Below, in pieces: positions 1 through 10,886 of a stretch of DNA of 64,000 bases. This DNA comes from Hortaea werneckii (taxonomy: Eukaryota > Ascomycota > Dothideomycetes > Mycosphaerellales > Teratosphaeriaceae): the NCBI GenBank assembly GCA_037044905.1, contig JBAOKB010000020.1, positions 1,736,001 to 1,800,000 of the forward strand, in the 5' to 3' direction. The position numbers and the translations under genes are program-made. The notes under the pieces were generated by a model that saw nothing but the letters and a program-made list of their open reading frames with translations, was not told the origin of the DNA and searched no databases. Positions within the stretch are counted from its first letter, which is position 1. Every line of letters starts with the position of its first letter.

Positions 1-3000
1 TTGGTTGAAACGAATAAAGGTCTAGATGAAGGCATTGGTACTGACACCCGGGACCAAGCTCCACCAGATGACAATCCTGCCAAAGAAGCGGACCTCTCCG
101 CGCGACCGACACCATCGTCTGACCTGGTAGCCACTCCAGCCCAGGGGGACCCACAGGAGAGCCAAAGCTTGTCCCAAGGACATCGATCTCCCAGTCGAGA
201 TATTGACTTCGCTGCCACTCTCGCGGCAGGGCTTGCAGACTCCGGATTCGACCCCGACCTTGTGGTCAAAGACCCTCATTACCACAGGCGAGCTTCACCG
301 CCGGCCACCATGCCTGAGGCGGACCCGGGAGAAGTATCCGCAGCGACTACTACCAAACGCGGCAAAAAGGCCGAGAAGGAGAAAGCTGGAGAAGACAGTA
401 CTGGAGAAACGACACCTGCAACAAACACGGTCACTGATGCCGCGAAAAATGATCGTGAGGGGCCAAATAGAGCTTCAGGAGAAGACCTTGACGCCGCTAT
501 TGCTCAGAGTCTCCAGACTGCTGGATTTGACCCGTCTATGCTGTCACGGGCTTCTCCTTCCCATGACAACTCCACCTTCAACGAAGTTGGTGAGGATCCT
601 AGCTTCTCATTCACCACATCGAACAAAAAGAAAAAGAAGAAAGGACGTCAGACTGCACCCGAAAGTGATCAGACGAGGAGCCTAGAGAATACCCAAACCG
701 GGGAGTCTAATGCAGATGGACTACCATCCGCCGAGCAGGCATCCGCCTCGACACAAGAGGGACAACCAATGGAAGCCGACAGACAAGAAAGCAATGCCGA
801 ATTGGAGACTAAGCAAGATACTGAGGATTTACCGCCGCCAATGCATGACGCAGGTGCCGATATCTATTTGGCTGGTGACCGCGACATGGATGTGGACGAG
901 ATGGACAAGGCCTATAGTGCTTACAAGAAGAAAGAGAAGAGGAAGAAAAAGAAGAGTAAGGCTTTGGGCCTAGATGACCAAAACTCTACGCCCACAGAAT
1001 CTGAGGGGGTGAATACACCAAACGCCACGTCCCTTCCATGTGGAGATTCGACGTCGGACAATCTACCTCAAGCTTCTGGTGCGGAACACGAGAGTCGAGG
1101 AGCACCCGATACTGGTCCAGAGGATCTCTTGCACACCTCTGAGGTGACGCAATCACTGCCACTTCCAACAGGTGGCCAGAGAGGAAACCCCGAGTTCGAG
1201 CAGCCATCGTGGTCTTTTGATGCTCTGGACAGCAACGTGGAACACAAACCCGAGCGAGACCCTCTCCATGGAGAAAAACAGCGGGCCTTCGATGCTTATT
1301 CTCAAAGATCTCCTAGCGAGGGCAAGTCCACAGCCGACAAGGCAGCTCGCCCATCCGTTTCTCGAGAAAGCTTGCGCGGGAGAAGATCAGCAGAGCCGAT
1401 GCACATCAGTACCAACGATAGCAGTGACAACTGGGGCCTCGACGTGCAGAAACAGCGCGCACCTGACACAAGTAATCAAACGTCTAGCGGCGAGGCAGCG
1501 AAGACACCGCTAGAATCGACAAGTAAAGATCGCGCATCATATCTATTCCAGTCTCCTCAAGATAATACGACCGGAGTTCCTACGACCCCTGAGAACCGTA
1601 GATTGCGGGGACCTCCGAACGAGCTAAACGAGCAAGAAGCTTCAGGCTTCTCACCTGTGCGCATCGGCGGCGGCGCGAGTCCACATGACGCCCTTCAAGC
1701 AATACCAGAAGAGCGCCGAGTCGTTAGGACGGGTCAGGACAACCATGGAGACGATGCCGGGAACCAGAATCAACGACCGAAGAGTTCACTGGATGGAGTC
1801 TCAACCGATATGGTCAAATCCATAGATGCTCCAAATCCGACCAAGCCCTTATCGACGGATCACCTGATCAATCGTCTTTCGTGGCCCCCTGTCGATGAGG
1901 ACTCTGAAACGGTCAACATGAACAGATCTTTGAGAATGAAGCCTTCCAAGCGTACGATATCCGACCAACGCTCGCCAAGCGCCATGAGCAGCCGCTCAAA
2001 CATGAGTGCAGGGTATCAGCTTCGATCCCCGGACGAGCTGCGATCATTTTCAAGAGCCAGCAATCGCAGCCTTACACCGACGTTGAGACGCATGGACCGA
2101 AGCACGTCAGGTGACTTACGGGCCGCTTCCCGGCGGAGCGACACGGGCTCGGCCGTTGGCGTCAGATCCTCGACCCAAACAATCCCGCCTTTCCAACCTC
2201 CACCAACTCCGCCCTTGAACGATGAGGACGTGATTGACGGTAGCGCTGCGCGCGCAGCAGCCATGAGTGATGTATTTGTAGGTACAATCGCACCTTTTTA
2301 CTTCGTTCAACAACGACTAACAATTTGTAGCAGGGTTACGGCGACGCGCAAGGGTCGCAAGCCTCACCCACGCGACCGCCGAGCGTGCGGAAGCGGCAAA
2401 GCATGCACATTACAGAGCTGGAATCAAAACTCGATCAATTGACTGCTGAGAATCGTGCTTTGCACGATGCTCGACAAGATTCCAGTCGGTCTTACATGGA
2501 CATGGATCAGCATGGCGAAATATCAACGCTGCGTGAAACTGTCGAAGCACGTGACCTGGATCTTCAGCGCAAAGATGCCGAGATCAGCCAAATCCGCGCC
2601 ATGTTGCAGCCTTTGCAGCAAGAAGTCGCGCACCTGACTGAGATTAATGGTGGCCTTACTGAAGCCAATAGGAATCTTGTAGACGACACAAATGGCCGCT
2701 ACGGAACACTGCAACAGGAGCATGCCAGTGTGAACGAGCAATGGCAGGCTGCTCAACGTGAGCTTGAAACCCTTCGCCAGGAACACGGCAAAGTCACATC
2801 AGGCATGAGAGGCGCCATTGAGCAGGAGATCGCTTCTGCGCTTGCAGAAAAGAATGCCGAAATCCTTCGCTTGCGAGAAGAGTTGGACGTGGCAACGGAG
2901 CAAATTCGTGCGTTGCAAGTCCAGATCCAGTCGTCAAGATCCAGCGACTTTCTCAGAATTCGCGACGAAGACTATTTTGACGGCGCATGTCAAAAGCTGT

Positions 3001-3890
3001 GCCAGCATGTTCAGCAGTGGGTTCTTCGCTTCTCCAAGCTGTCAGACAATCGGATCTGTCGCTTTTCGAACGACATCAAGGACGAAAAGGTCGAAGCACG
3101 TCTTGACAATGCCATCCTGGACGGCTCGGATGTGGACAAGCTACTTGGTGACCGAGTAAGACGACGTGACGTCTTCATGTCTGTTGTGATGACAATGGTG
3201 TGGGAATACGTTTTCACACGCTACCTGTTCGGCATGGATCGGGAACAACGACAAAAACTGAAAGCCCTCGAAAAGATCCTTGCCGAGGTTGGTCCGCCGC
3301 GAGCAGTTGCACAATGGCGCGCGACTACGCTTACTCTGTTATCGAAGCGACCGGACTTTGCAAGACAATGCGGCATGGATACTGAAGCGGTCGCCGGCGA
3401 GATCTTTGCACTACTGTGCCAGCTGCTACCGCCGCCTTCTAATGCCGAGCAGCAGCTTTTTGCGTCTCTGCAAAAAGTCATCGGCGTAGCAGTTGATCTC
3501 TCTATTGAGATGCGCACGCAACGATCAGAGTACATCATGCTGCCACCGTTGCAGCCAGAGTACGATCGCAACGGGGACCTCGTTCGCAAAGTACATTTCA
3601 ATTCCTCGCTCATGAACGAGCGATCGGGAATGTTCGGTTCAAACCAGGAGTTGGAGAAGGATCGAGCAGTCGTCAAAATTGTTCTATTTCCGCTGGTAGT
3701 GAAGAAAGGCGACGAGCTTGGTGAAGGCGAGGAGGAGATTGTGGTATGCCCTGCTCAGGTTCTTGTACACAATGAAGGTGCAAGAGGAAAGAAAGTGGTC
3801 AGAGTCATGAGCGGCGCAATGGAGATAGATGACCCGCGGAGGAGCAAGCAGAGTTTGATTAGCTCACAGCCTGGGAGTGTTGCTTTCTAA
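1..3890 (+). CDS. Involucrin-repeat-like large coiled-coil protein (5' end missing)
   Basis: Exons <1..2277 and 2331..3890 (about 1278 residues visible); the frame is open from base 1, so the true start lies outside the window. The first exon is low-complexity, Ser/Pro/Glu-rich, with Lys-rich runs and two related motifs, DFAATLAAGLADSGFDP (about residues 69-85) and DLDAAIAQSLQTAGFDP. The intron 2278-2330 has donor GTAGGT, branch GACTAAC and acceptor TAG, and joins MSDVF to QGYGDAQG. The second exon starts with a Pro-rich stretch, then VRKRQSMHI and about 180 residues of heptad coiled coil, then a globular C-terminal domain (about 300 residues). This order matches fungal proteins annotated as involucrin repeat protein, whose function is unknown; a scaffold role is inference. 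The choice of splice pair is supported by frame continuity and by the conserved-looking GDAQGS...RPPSVRKRQSM junction. Convergent with the next gene (157 bp apart). Confidence 0.8.
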
Positions 3891-4047
3891 TGGCGTTTTT
3901 GAGGGAATGATTTGGAGTTCAGGTAGAGTTGACGATTCATGAACATAGTGTAGAAATGTATTTCTTAGTTGATTTCACACAGCCCCTTCTTCTAGATTGG
4001 AGGGGAGCTTCTCAGGGTCGATCATCATTGTCTTTTCTATCGGCCTT

Positions 4048-4926
4048 CTAAAGCATCAACCCGCCCCGAAAGCGATCATTGCCAAGGATGAAGAGTGTTA
4101 CCAAAGCCACGGCGCTTGCCACAATGGCCCAGAAGAGAATCCGCATATGCCGTCGCAACATCGCTTGCTTTCCAAGCACTTTAGCAACCACAGCCTGGCC
4201 TTCATTCACTCTTGGAAAGTCACAAGGCTCCTTTGCGACTGGCACAGGTAGACCGAGGAAATCACATAGCGGCGTCCATCCATCCTTGACATTGAATATG
4301 AGCAAGTTGTCCGGCGGGACCAGCGTACGGATGCGTTCAATGTGTCCATTGTAAACATCGATTCCGGTCCTAGGCAAGTCGGCTTCGAAAACGTCGACGA
4401 ACATGCGTTTGCCCATCCTGAAAAGCGACGGCAGAAATCTCTCGAAGACCGGTTGGCCCAGGAATTTGTCCGGTGCAAAGGGCGACTGCATATGCACATA
4501 CCAGACGGTCTGCAGGACGCTTCTATACCAGACCTCAGGCGTATCGCGTACACTGAGTACGACCTTGGCCTCAGGGTACGCCGCAATCAATTCTTCACTG
4601 AAGGCCGCGCATGGGAAATCTGATACCGCATCGCAGTCTCCAAGGATCTCGTCCCAGTCCTCGCGAGAGAAGGGAGCTCCTTGGTTCCGGTATTTGGCGT
4701 CGAAGGCTCGTAGCCAGATCTTGCTATCGGAGGGCTTTTGCTGGAATACATAGGACATGTGATAGACTTTCTGGAACCCCAGGATCGAAAGCGCCTCCCG
4801 CAGAGCTGCAAAACGACGAGTTAGCATTTCACAAGCGATGTCTCGTAAACCGACGTCAAGTATGAGTGACGATCATCGCTTACAAGAAGTACCAGTTCGG
4901 AATAGTCCAAGGTTGAGGACTCTCAT
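4048..4926 (-). CDS. P-loop sulfotransferase-family protein with C-terminal membrane anchor
   Basis: Two exons, complement(4884..4926 and 4048..4805), 266 aa. The first exon, only 43 nt, supplies the start MRVLNLGLFRTGTS, the 5'-phosphosulfate-binding loop typical of this family; without it the protein would lack its P-loop. The intron has donor GTAAGC, branch GCTAAC and acceptor GCAG, and the join reads FRTGTSSLREALSILGF. Further family features are SVRDTPEVWYRSV (3'-phosphate-binding-like Arg/Ser region, about residues 105-117), VYNGHIERIR and FNVKDGWTPLCDFLG. The C-terminus has one hydrophobic helix (ILFWAIVASAVALVTLFIL) followed by a short basic tail, suggesting a tail-anchored membrane protein. 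Fungal members of this group (Sulfotransfer_4-like) are abundant, and their substrates are unknown. Length fits the family. Sulfotransferase activity itself is inferred from the fold. Confidence 0.85.
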
Positions 4927-5452
4927 GGGACTTGAACGTCCCGCTGGACGCTTCTCGGTCGAGAAAGATTCCATTCTCGCATTCGCGGGCTTCTGCAACA
5001 CGACAATTCTTTTAAGCGAAAATTGTGTTGGAAAGAGAGCTTTCTTCCGGCCTCGAAGTCCAAAAAGTGGGATTTACTACGTGTGTTGAAGAGCCGATTT
5101 AAATGGGAAGGCGTGCCATGCTAAGCGCCGGGTCTAGTGATCCTACTGCGATCCTACAGCAGTCCGGCCAAACCTACTGCCTCATTCATGTGCGCTGGCC
5201 GTCGCCTGAAATCGGGGCCTGAGCTTACTCGTACTTTGCAAGGTTATGGATTGCCCTCAGAAATCGGGAGGGAAAGAACACCAGAAAAAAATGAAAGTTG
5301 ATTTTCGTCTGTCTACAGCTATATGCTAGGACATCATGATGTCGGCAAAATCAGAAAATCAACGGTCAAGAGTTGCATGTCTCACAAGTCCCTAACAGAG
5401 CTTTATCTTGGTCTACAGTTGATAAAGGTCACCAGCTTAGCTGCTTTGTCAT
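4927..5452. other. Intergenic, no gene seen
   Basis: Region upstream of the sulfotransferase-family gene and downstream of the 141-aa secreted protein gene. It must hold the sulfotransferase promoter. I see no convincing ORF, RNA gene or repeat. Confidence 0.5.
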
Positions 5453-5975
5453 TCAAGAAGATCGGGTTTGCGTTGCAAACGTTGTCGCCTCCGGCACCGC
5501 CGGCCCATTGGTAATTGGTACCACCTCATTGATGATTGACCTCTCGACGTACAGCGCTGGGTCCTCCAAAGTCCTGTACGCTGCCTGCAAGTCGGTCGAG
5601 ATACTGGGAAACCATGGCGCTTCTGTGAAGACCTGTCTATCGTAAGCCCCCGTCATCAGACTCCATGCTAAATTGGACTCACCGGAGACTCTGCTTGAGC
5701 AAGGGAGGCAAAATCCTCTTGGAAGAAAGGTCCGACTGAGGGGTCTGGGAAGGTGTCTGCAGGAAGCTGAGATCGAACTGCATTCTGCACGGAGATGACC
5801 ACCGGACGGGTGGCACTCAATGTCTGGATCTTGCTATAGATTTCTGAGCTCTACTTTGGTCAGCTAAAGTTCTTTGGAGCAGCATGAAAATCCTAACCTG
5901 TGCTGGAGAGAGCTCAGTGTATGCTTCAGCGAGCGCGGTAGCGGCCAGACCGGCCATCAAGATCAACGAGTGCAT
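5453..5975 (-). CDS. Small secreted protein, 141 aa, three exons
   Basis: Hand-built model complement(5898..5975, 5683..5850, 5453..5632). Exon 1 encodes a signal peptide (MHSLILMAGLAATALA, cleavage likely near LAEA). Introns: 5851-5897 (donor GTTAGG, acceptor TAG) and 5633-5682 (donor GTGAGT, acceptor CAG); all junctions fall between codons. The mature protein is acidic, mostly helical-looking, cysteine-free and has a Ser/Thr-rich end (EATTFATQTRSS). No domain recognised. The open frame through three exons, the consensus donor of intron 2 and the clear signal peptide support a real gene. It lies in a gene-poor stretch with a second secreted-protein gene, a setting common for secreted proteins of unknown role. 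It could be an effector-like or wall-associated protein; nothing in the sequence decides this. Confidence 0.7.
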
Positions 5976-6080
5976 ATTGCAAATCTGAAGCAACGAGAGA
6001 TGGAGAAGAGGTTGAAGCGCCTTGACTGTCTTGCTGGCTGAGAGGAAGAAATCTGCAGAACGCAATTGCTATCGATCATG

Positions 6081-6089
6081 CCTTTTATG
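6081..6089 (-). promoter_or_regulatory. TATA-like element of the 141-aa secreted protein gene
   Basis: Minus-strand ATAAAAGG about 106 bases upstream of the ATG at 5975. A plausible but unproven TATA box. Confidence 0.35.
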
Positions 6090-7731
6090 TTAGGCCGGTA
6101 ACGGGGTCGAAGGAGTGCATCACCGATCTCTGGGGCTTTTTGAGGATGACTAGTCGCTGGACCTAGGTCTTGTTTTGGTCGGCATGCAGGTTTTCACCCG
6201 GGGCGAGCGGCATAGTTGCAATCGTCGCCCGAACTGATCAGAAGCTCGGCGCGAAGGCACGCGAAAGTGCTCCTTCTGCTCACATGCGTCTCGTAACATT
6301 CAAGCGTGCATGTCCACACCCAAGGATGTGAGGCGGACCTTCGTGATCGCTACTGGAATTCCAAGCGAACATGCAGTGATTGAGAACTATATTTTTTTCC
6401 AGTCAACCTGTAAAGCTCCGCGGAGACCCTTCATGTGTGGAGACAAGATGGATCTAAAAACGATGATCAATCCTTCGTTGATCGACAGCTGAGAATTCTA
6501 AGGGCAACGAGAGTGGTTCGACAGGCTCGAGACAGGAAGTCGAAGGATGCAGTGGGATAAAGCCCCCAATGGCATTGCTTGGCAGCGGGCCGACCTAGGA
6601 TCGTTGGCTTTCCGCCGTCATGGGGATGTGGGGCCTTACCAGCACCTCAATGGTCTCCTTGACCTATTTGGGCAGGCCGGTAACAAGTTTGGACTGTGGA
6701 CAACATAGCCGACGTTAGTCATGTGTCTTACAAAGCATCGATTGCACTACTGCACGTGAAAGAGAACAGGTCTTCTCTTGCAACTTCTACCTTACCTTCC
6801 AACCGGCTGCTTAGAAGTCCACAAGGGACACAGGAGCGCAATGTGAGCCAAAAGGCGGGTGTGCACCCGTTGCAGCTGACAGTACCAGACCAGTCTGACA
6901 TAGCATCCGGTTCTTTAAATCTGACGAAGCATGCACCTCCTCAGATTTTAGACTACCAGACTGCTCTAGTGATCCTTCGAAACTCCGTCACATAACAACA
7001 TGTTGCTCAAGGCTAGGTCCTGCCCCTATAAGCTGAAGTGCCACTATCAGTCTTGCATCAGCCGATGACCTGTCGATCTTTGCCTCGATGGGCATGGCAT
7101 AATCCATTACTGTTGATTAATCATTGAGGTATAGATGGGGAAGGTAACGCGTGCAAAGGCGAGTACGAGCAAGACTCGTTGAATGCGTACCTTGGAACGC
7201 CAGAGCAAAGCAACGATAGCGGCCGGTGTCTTTGTGATCAGCGGCTACTACAGTCGCAACGTATATGGAACGGAAAAATCATTGCGATGGTTTGCATTGT
7301 GTGCAGATCGCCCAGGAACGACGATGTGCTTTCGCGAACGGCACTTGTCCTCCTCATGGCTTTGCAACTTCCCTACGCATCCCGGAACTGTGTGCTTCCG
7401 AAGTTAGCTCCGGTATACTACGTCGATCAGTCTTTGGTACGAAGGGAGCAACAGGTCGTCATCGTACATCCAGTGAAAGGCGAGTCTGTACGACGAAAAG
7501 CTTGTCAAGGCCAACGTCAAACACAATTGGTACGATCATCTCATTGTATCAAGTCCGATGACCAGGAGGCTTTCCATTGTAGCAGGTGTTGACGTCTGAT
7601 GCAGCATTAATGCAATAGCGCAGGCATTTGGCTCGTACGAGTGGATCAATACCCCTCGACTGAATGGTAGACCATATTATCATTGGGATAATTCTGCCGA
7701 CGAGACCAAAGCTCTTGACATCGTATAAGAG
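6090..7731. other. Gene-poor stretch, about 1.6 kb, no supported gene
   Basis: Only short, composition-like ORFs in all frames. A cysteine-containing open stretch near 7265-7400 was examined and not accepted (no start, signal peptide or splice model could be made). No transposon remnants recognised. Confidence 0.45.
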
Positions 7732-7739
7732 TATATAAA
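7732..7739 (+). promoter_or_regulatory. TATA box of the 117-aa secreted protein gene
   Basis: TATATAAA, 85-92 bases upstream of the ATG at 7824, followed by a pyrimidine-rich leader. Position and sequence fit a core promoter. Confidence 0.6.
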
Positions 7740-7823
7740 GGCTCTTCCCAGTCCTTCCATTGATCGACACAACTCTTCGTCTCCTCACCATCTCGAAACC
7801 CCAATTGAACTTCATCATTCACT

Positions 7824-8404
7824 ATGAAATTCGTGGTTCTTAGCGGAGTATGCCACTTCAATGATAATCACCGCTGCTAGCTGACAGTCCATTAGCTGCT
7901 TGCCCTCAGTGGCGTCTCAACAGCCGTCACAATCAACTTCAGCGGGTATGTATCGCGCCAGCACTCCACTCTCAGGACCTAGTAACAACCGCCTTCTCTC
8001 AGATATTCGGACAATTTTGATTGCTCCGGCACCCCAAATATTAATACTGTCCTTGACGAAAACCAATGCCAAAGTGGTGGCATCGAGTCATTCAGGGCAT
8101 TCGTAGGTCCCGCTCTCTCGCATCGGGTGTAGGCGATAGCTAATGGCGAGGCTTAGCCCACAAGCGATGATTCCAATGGCTGCTTTATCGAAACATACAA
8201 GAACAGCAATTGTCAGGTAAGACCACATATTCGCGCTTCAATCAACCCCGGAGCAAATGGACTGATCGGTCGTCTTGCTTTAAGATATATGCTGGTCGCG
8301 TTGGCCCCCTCTCCGGAGGTGACGTCTCGTGCATCGGTCAGGTCAACCCCAATACTGGTGAACTCAGGAGGAACTTTAGCTTCCGTCTCGTCTGCCCGAA
8401 CTAA
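7824..8404 (+). CDS. Small secreted cysteine-rich protein, 117 aa, five exons
   Basis: Hand-built model join(7824..7847, 7896..7945, 8003..8102, 8157..8216, 8285..8404), 354 nt. Exons 1-2 together give a signal peptide (MKFVVLSGLLALSGVSTAV). The mature part has six cysteines, in the contexts FDC, NQC, NGC, NSNC, VSC and LVC, compatible with three disulfides. Donors are GTATGC, GTATGT, GTAGGT and GTAAGA; acceptors are TAG, CAG, TAG and an unusual AAG at 8284. Each junction keeps the frame, and every unspliced frame closes quickly, so no single ORF shows this gene. A TATA box lies 85 bases upstream. No known domain recognised. Size, signal peptide and even Cys number are those of fungal secreted effector-like proteins, but no host-related function can be read from sequence. 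The AAG acceptor is the least certain junction. Confidence 0.75.
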
Positions 8405-9098
8405 TCGGTGTGAACATTACTGGGGGGTTCTTGCTATGGAAAGGGTACTGGAGAATCCACCTTACAATTTATGGGACGGATGGTCAGAGGAAGAATGGGG
8501 CGTTTGTAGCCTTGTTCATAGCTCCAATCAAAACATGCGTAGAGCAATTTGTCTTGATGAACGGTGCTCGGCTTTCTGTATCGCAACGTCTGCCATTGTC
8601 TGCCATGCGCATGGGAAATGCTCCCGAAGCACGTTCTCCTGTCTCGCAGCATTGGACGTTCGAGCGTCTCGCCATCCCGCCGATGCCGCTAAGTGGAGAG
8701 TTGCATGAGGGTTAATTTAATGATTCGTTACAAGAACCAAGAGCTACGCTAAGGGTGCTAGGTTGAAATGTAAAGCGACCCTGTGTCCATTGAGCTGTCG
8801 TCAACATAGCCTTTCAGGATCGCACCCAAACTCAAATGTCTGTCCGGTAATAATCACCAAAGGCTCGAACAGCGCCCCGGAAATAATGTACACTTGGAGT
8901 CCGTTTTGTTCATGTGCAAGCCACGCGATCATGTCACTGCATTAGCTGTAAGACTTGACACCAATGGCGACCAGAATGAAGAATGCTAGCAAACCTGCTG
9001 TCTCTGCAACCGGTTATCGTTATAGAGCGAAGAAGGCTAATAAATTTTAGATGTGGAGAAACAATGCAAGTGGAAGTAGACAAGCATCACGGGCAACG

Positions 9099-9135
9099 AA
9101 GACTGCCGCAGTGCACGAAGGCTGCCGCAGTGCGG
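9099..9135. repeat. Imperfect two-copy tandem repeat, about 18 bp unit
   Basis: GAAGACTGCCGCAGTGCAC is followed directly by GAAGGCTGCCGCAGTGCGG, differing at a few bases. Probably a slippage product in noncoding DNA. Confidence 0.6.
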
Positions 9136-9320
9136 TGGCCACATGTCTGTTGTTGGAGACTGTACAGTAGCAGTGTCTTTGTAGAACGATAGGAAATCTG
9201 CTCTGCTGCGCATGATCTAGCAACGTTGAGCGGTAGACACATAACCAAAGTCTGATGATACGCAGGTAGTACTTTGTGTCTTTGGCTTCGATGGGGTACT
9301 TTAAGAGCAACGATTCCTGT

Positions 9321-9350
9321 ATTGATTGCATTGACTGCATTGACTGCATT
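9321..9350. repeat. Minisatellite-like ATTGACTGC repeats
   Basis: About three copies of a 9-bp unit (ATTGATTGC, ATTGACTGC, ATTGACTGC) in noncoding DNA. Confidence 0.6.
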
Positions 9351-9956
9351 CGACTTGACTGCAACTTCTGACCGACCACCCAATACATCAATGACATTAA
9401 ATGAGACTGAAATTCTCGGCCCTTGCCGGGATCCAACTTCTCTGACAGAAGAGTCGATCTAGCTTTCTGACATGTCAATGACCAGTGAGGAGTTCCTCTG
9501 CTTATATGTGGATCTCTGTTGGTGAGGTTGATTTCTGCACGTCGTCTGTCCATTTGAAGAGTCTTCTATCCCGGCTATTAGTACCTATCGCACATGAGGT
9601 CTTTTGCGTTCGACTCACCAGATATGAGATATGCACAATGCATGAAACAGTAGCTTGGCTGACGCGGTCTCTAGATCTGGACCGGCAGGACGGCCAGCCA
9701 CAGCTGCCCCACGGCACAAGCTTCGGACTTGCAATCAAGACGTAAGACGCCAGATTCAGCCTTTGAGTAGGTACATAGTGTTATTACACTTGCACTCTTT
9801 CCTACACTGAATCTGTGCTCCGGCTTTGTCCTTATCATATTCTTAGCTCCTCTGCCAGCGTGCATAAACCGATCACAGCATCGCACCAAGCATCCTTGTT
9901 TGATCCCACCTCGAAGCAGAAGGGTAGAGCCTACAATCCACCGATCCCAAACAACA

Positions 9957-10243
9957 TGTGCCTCGTAACAACACCCAAGCGCGACCGCAGCCTATATCGG
10001 CGCGAGTACTATGACGATGCGCCTCGCCCCGTAAGCAACTACCATGGCGGACCGCAGTATCCTCACCACCACCATCACCACCACCACCCTCGCAACTCGG
10101 CGACATACACCAGGCGGACCAGCAGCAGCGTCCCACGCGAGCGCGCCAGCTACCGAAGCTCGTACCGAAACAGCGCGCCACGGGTCTACGATATCGATCG
10201 GGATGTGGATGTGAGAAGGGTGTCGAGGACATATGTGCGATAG
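9957..10243 (+). CDS. Small basic His-rich protein, 95 aa
   Basis: Start MCLVTTPKRDRSLYRREYYDD; followed by a run of eight His (about residues 36-43) and an Arg/Ser/Tyr-rich basic tail ending RRVSRTYVR. An upstream in-frame ATG at 9815 would add 47 residues of low-quality sequence; I prefer 9957 because the charged, tyrosine-rich part begins there. No signal peptide, membrane segment or known domain. The His run could bind metal, but it may equally be a CAC/CAT microsatellite. Short unannotated proteins of this composition occur in other Dothideomycetes, as far as I recall; the function is unknown. Confidence 0.5.
10063..10088. repeat. CAC/CAT microsatellite coding for poly-His
   Basis: Uninterrupted CAY triplets within the His-rich small protein gene; prone to length change. 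Confidence 0.7.
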
Positions 10244-10886
10244 TTGGGGACAGGCCAGCCAGGCTGCACAGGACGGACTTTTCTCTACCATGTCGCAGGA
10301 TTACTGTTGTGTAACGCATGACTTGCTACTTCTCCGGCCAATACATTACGAATTGACGAGCATCTGAGTGTATATATGAGACGACGGGGGCATAGTGCTG
10401 ATTTGACGAAAATGGGATATGGCTTACGAACCGTATGTTTCCTCGTTAGCTGTTTTAATCAAGAATCGGCAATGATCTATGTATTCCATCATTGTCAATG
10501 ACACGCATAGTACAATGGTCTTTCGTGTGTCTCTTAGCCACTCTGTTACAAGCCTACGCTTGTTATCTTTTCTTTTCCTTTACTATGTAATACAAGGCAT
10601 TGTAAGTGTTCCGGCCGCGGGCGGGGTGCGACCAGCTCGTTCACATGCTCATGACGCCATGCCGCACGTCCCACGATGATGTATGTAGCTTCCTTCCAGC
10701 CAACAACCGAGCCAGGAAATCCACCGCGGCCACCAACACTCCTCCACCGCATCGAACCCTTGTCACTGTTGCATGAAGCTGTCCGAGTCATTGCTTCCGA
10801 CGACAGACAGGAAAAAGACACCTTGAAGGGGTTGTAGTCGCCTCAACACTCAAACAAGGCAGCGATATAAGCGCAGCGCAGTCACA
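10244..10886. other. Intergenic; 5' region of the Pil1-family gene
   Basis: No coding sequence supported. Holds the promoter and leader of the eisosome gene whose first coding bases are at 10887. Confidence 0.5.

Larger units (their letters stand above)
8405..9956. other. Intergenic, about 1.5 kb, with two small tandem repeats
   Basis: No supported coding region. Contains the short tandem duplications listed separately at 9099-9135 and 9321-9350; otherwise nothing recognised. Confidence 0.45.

Noticed and set aside
4910..4985. tRNA B-box-like GTTCAAGTCC on the minus strand
   Set aside because: No A box, no acceptor stem or anticodon arm around it; it overlaps the start of the sulfotransferase-family gene.
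7265..7561. Cys-containing ORF (six Cys in 98 codons) upstream of the Cys-rich secreted gene
   Set aside because: No signal peptide, no splice model and no recognisable family; could be a decayed paralogue but nothing supports it.
9815..9956. Upstream in-frame extension of the His-rich small protein
   Set aside because: Adds an unconvincing Ser/His/Pro stretch; the internal ATG at 9957 begins the charged, compositionally consistent part. Not fully excluded.
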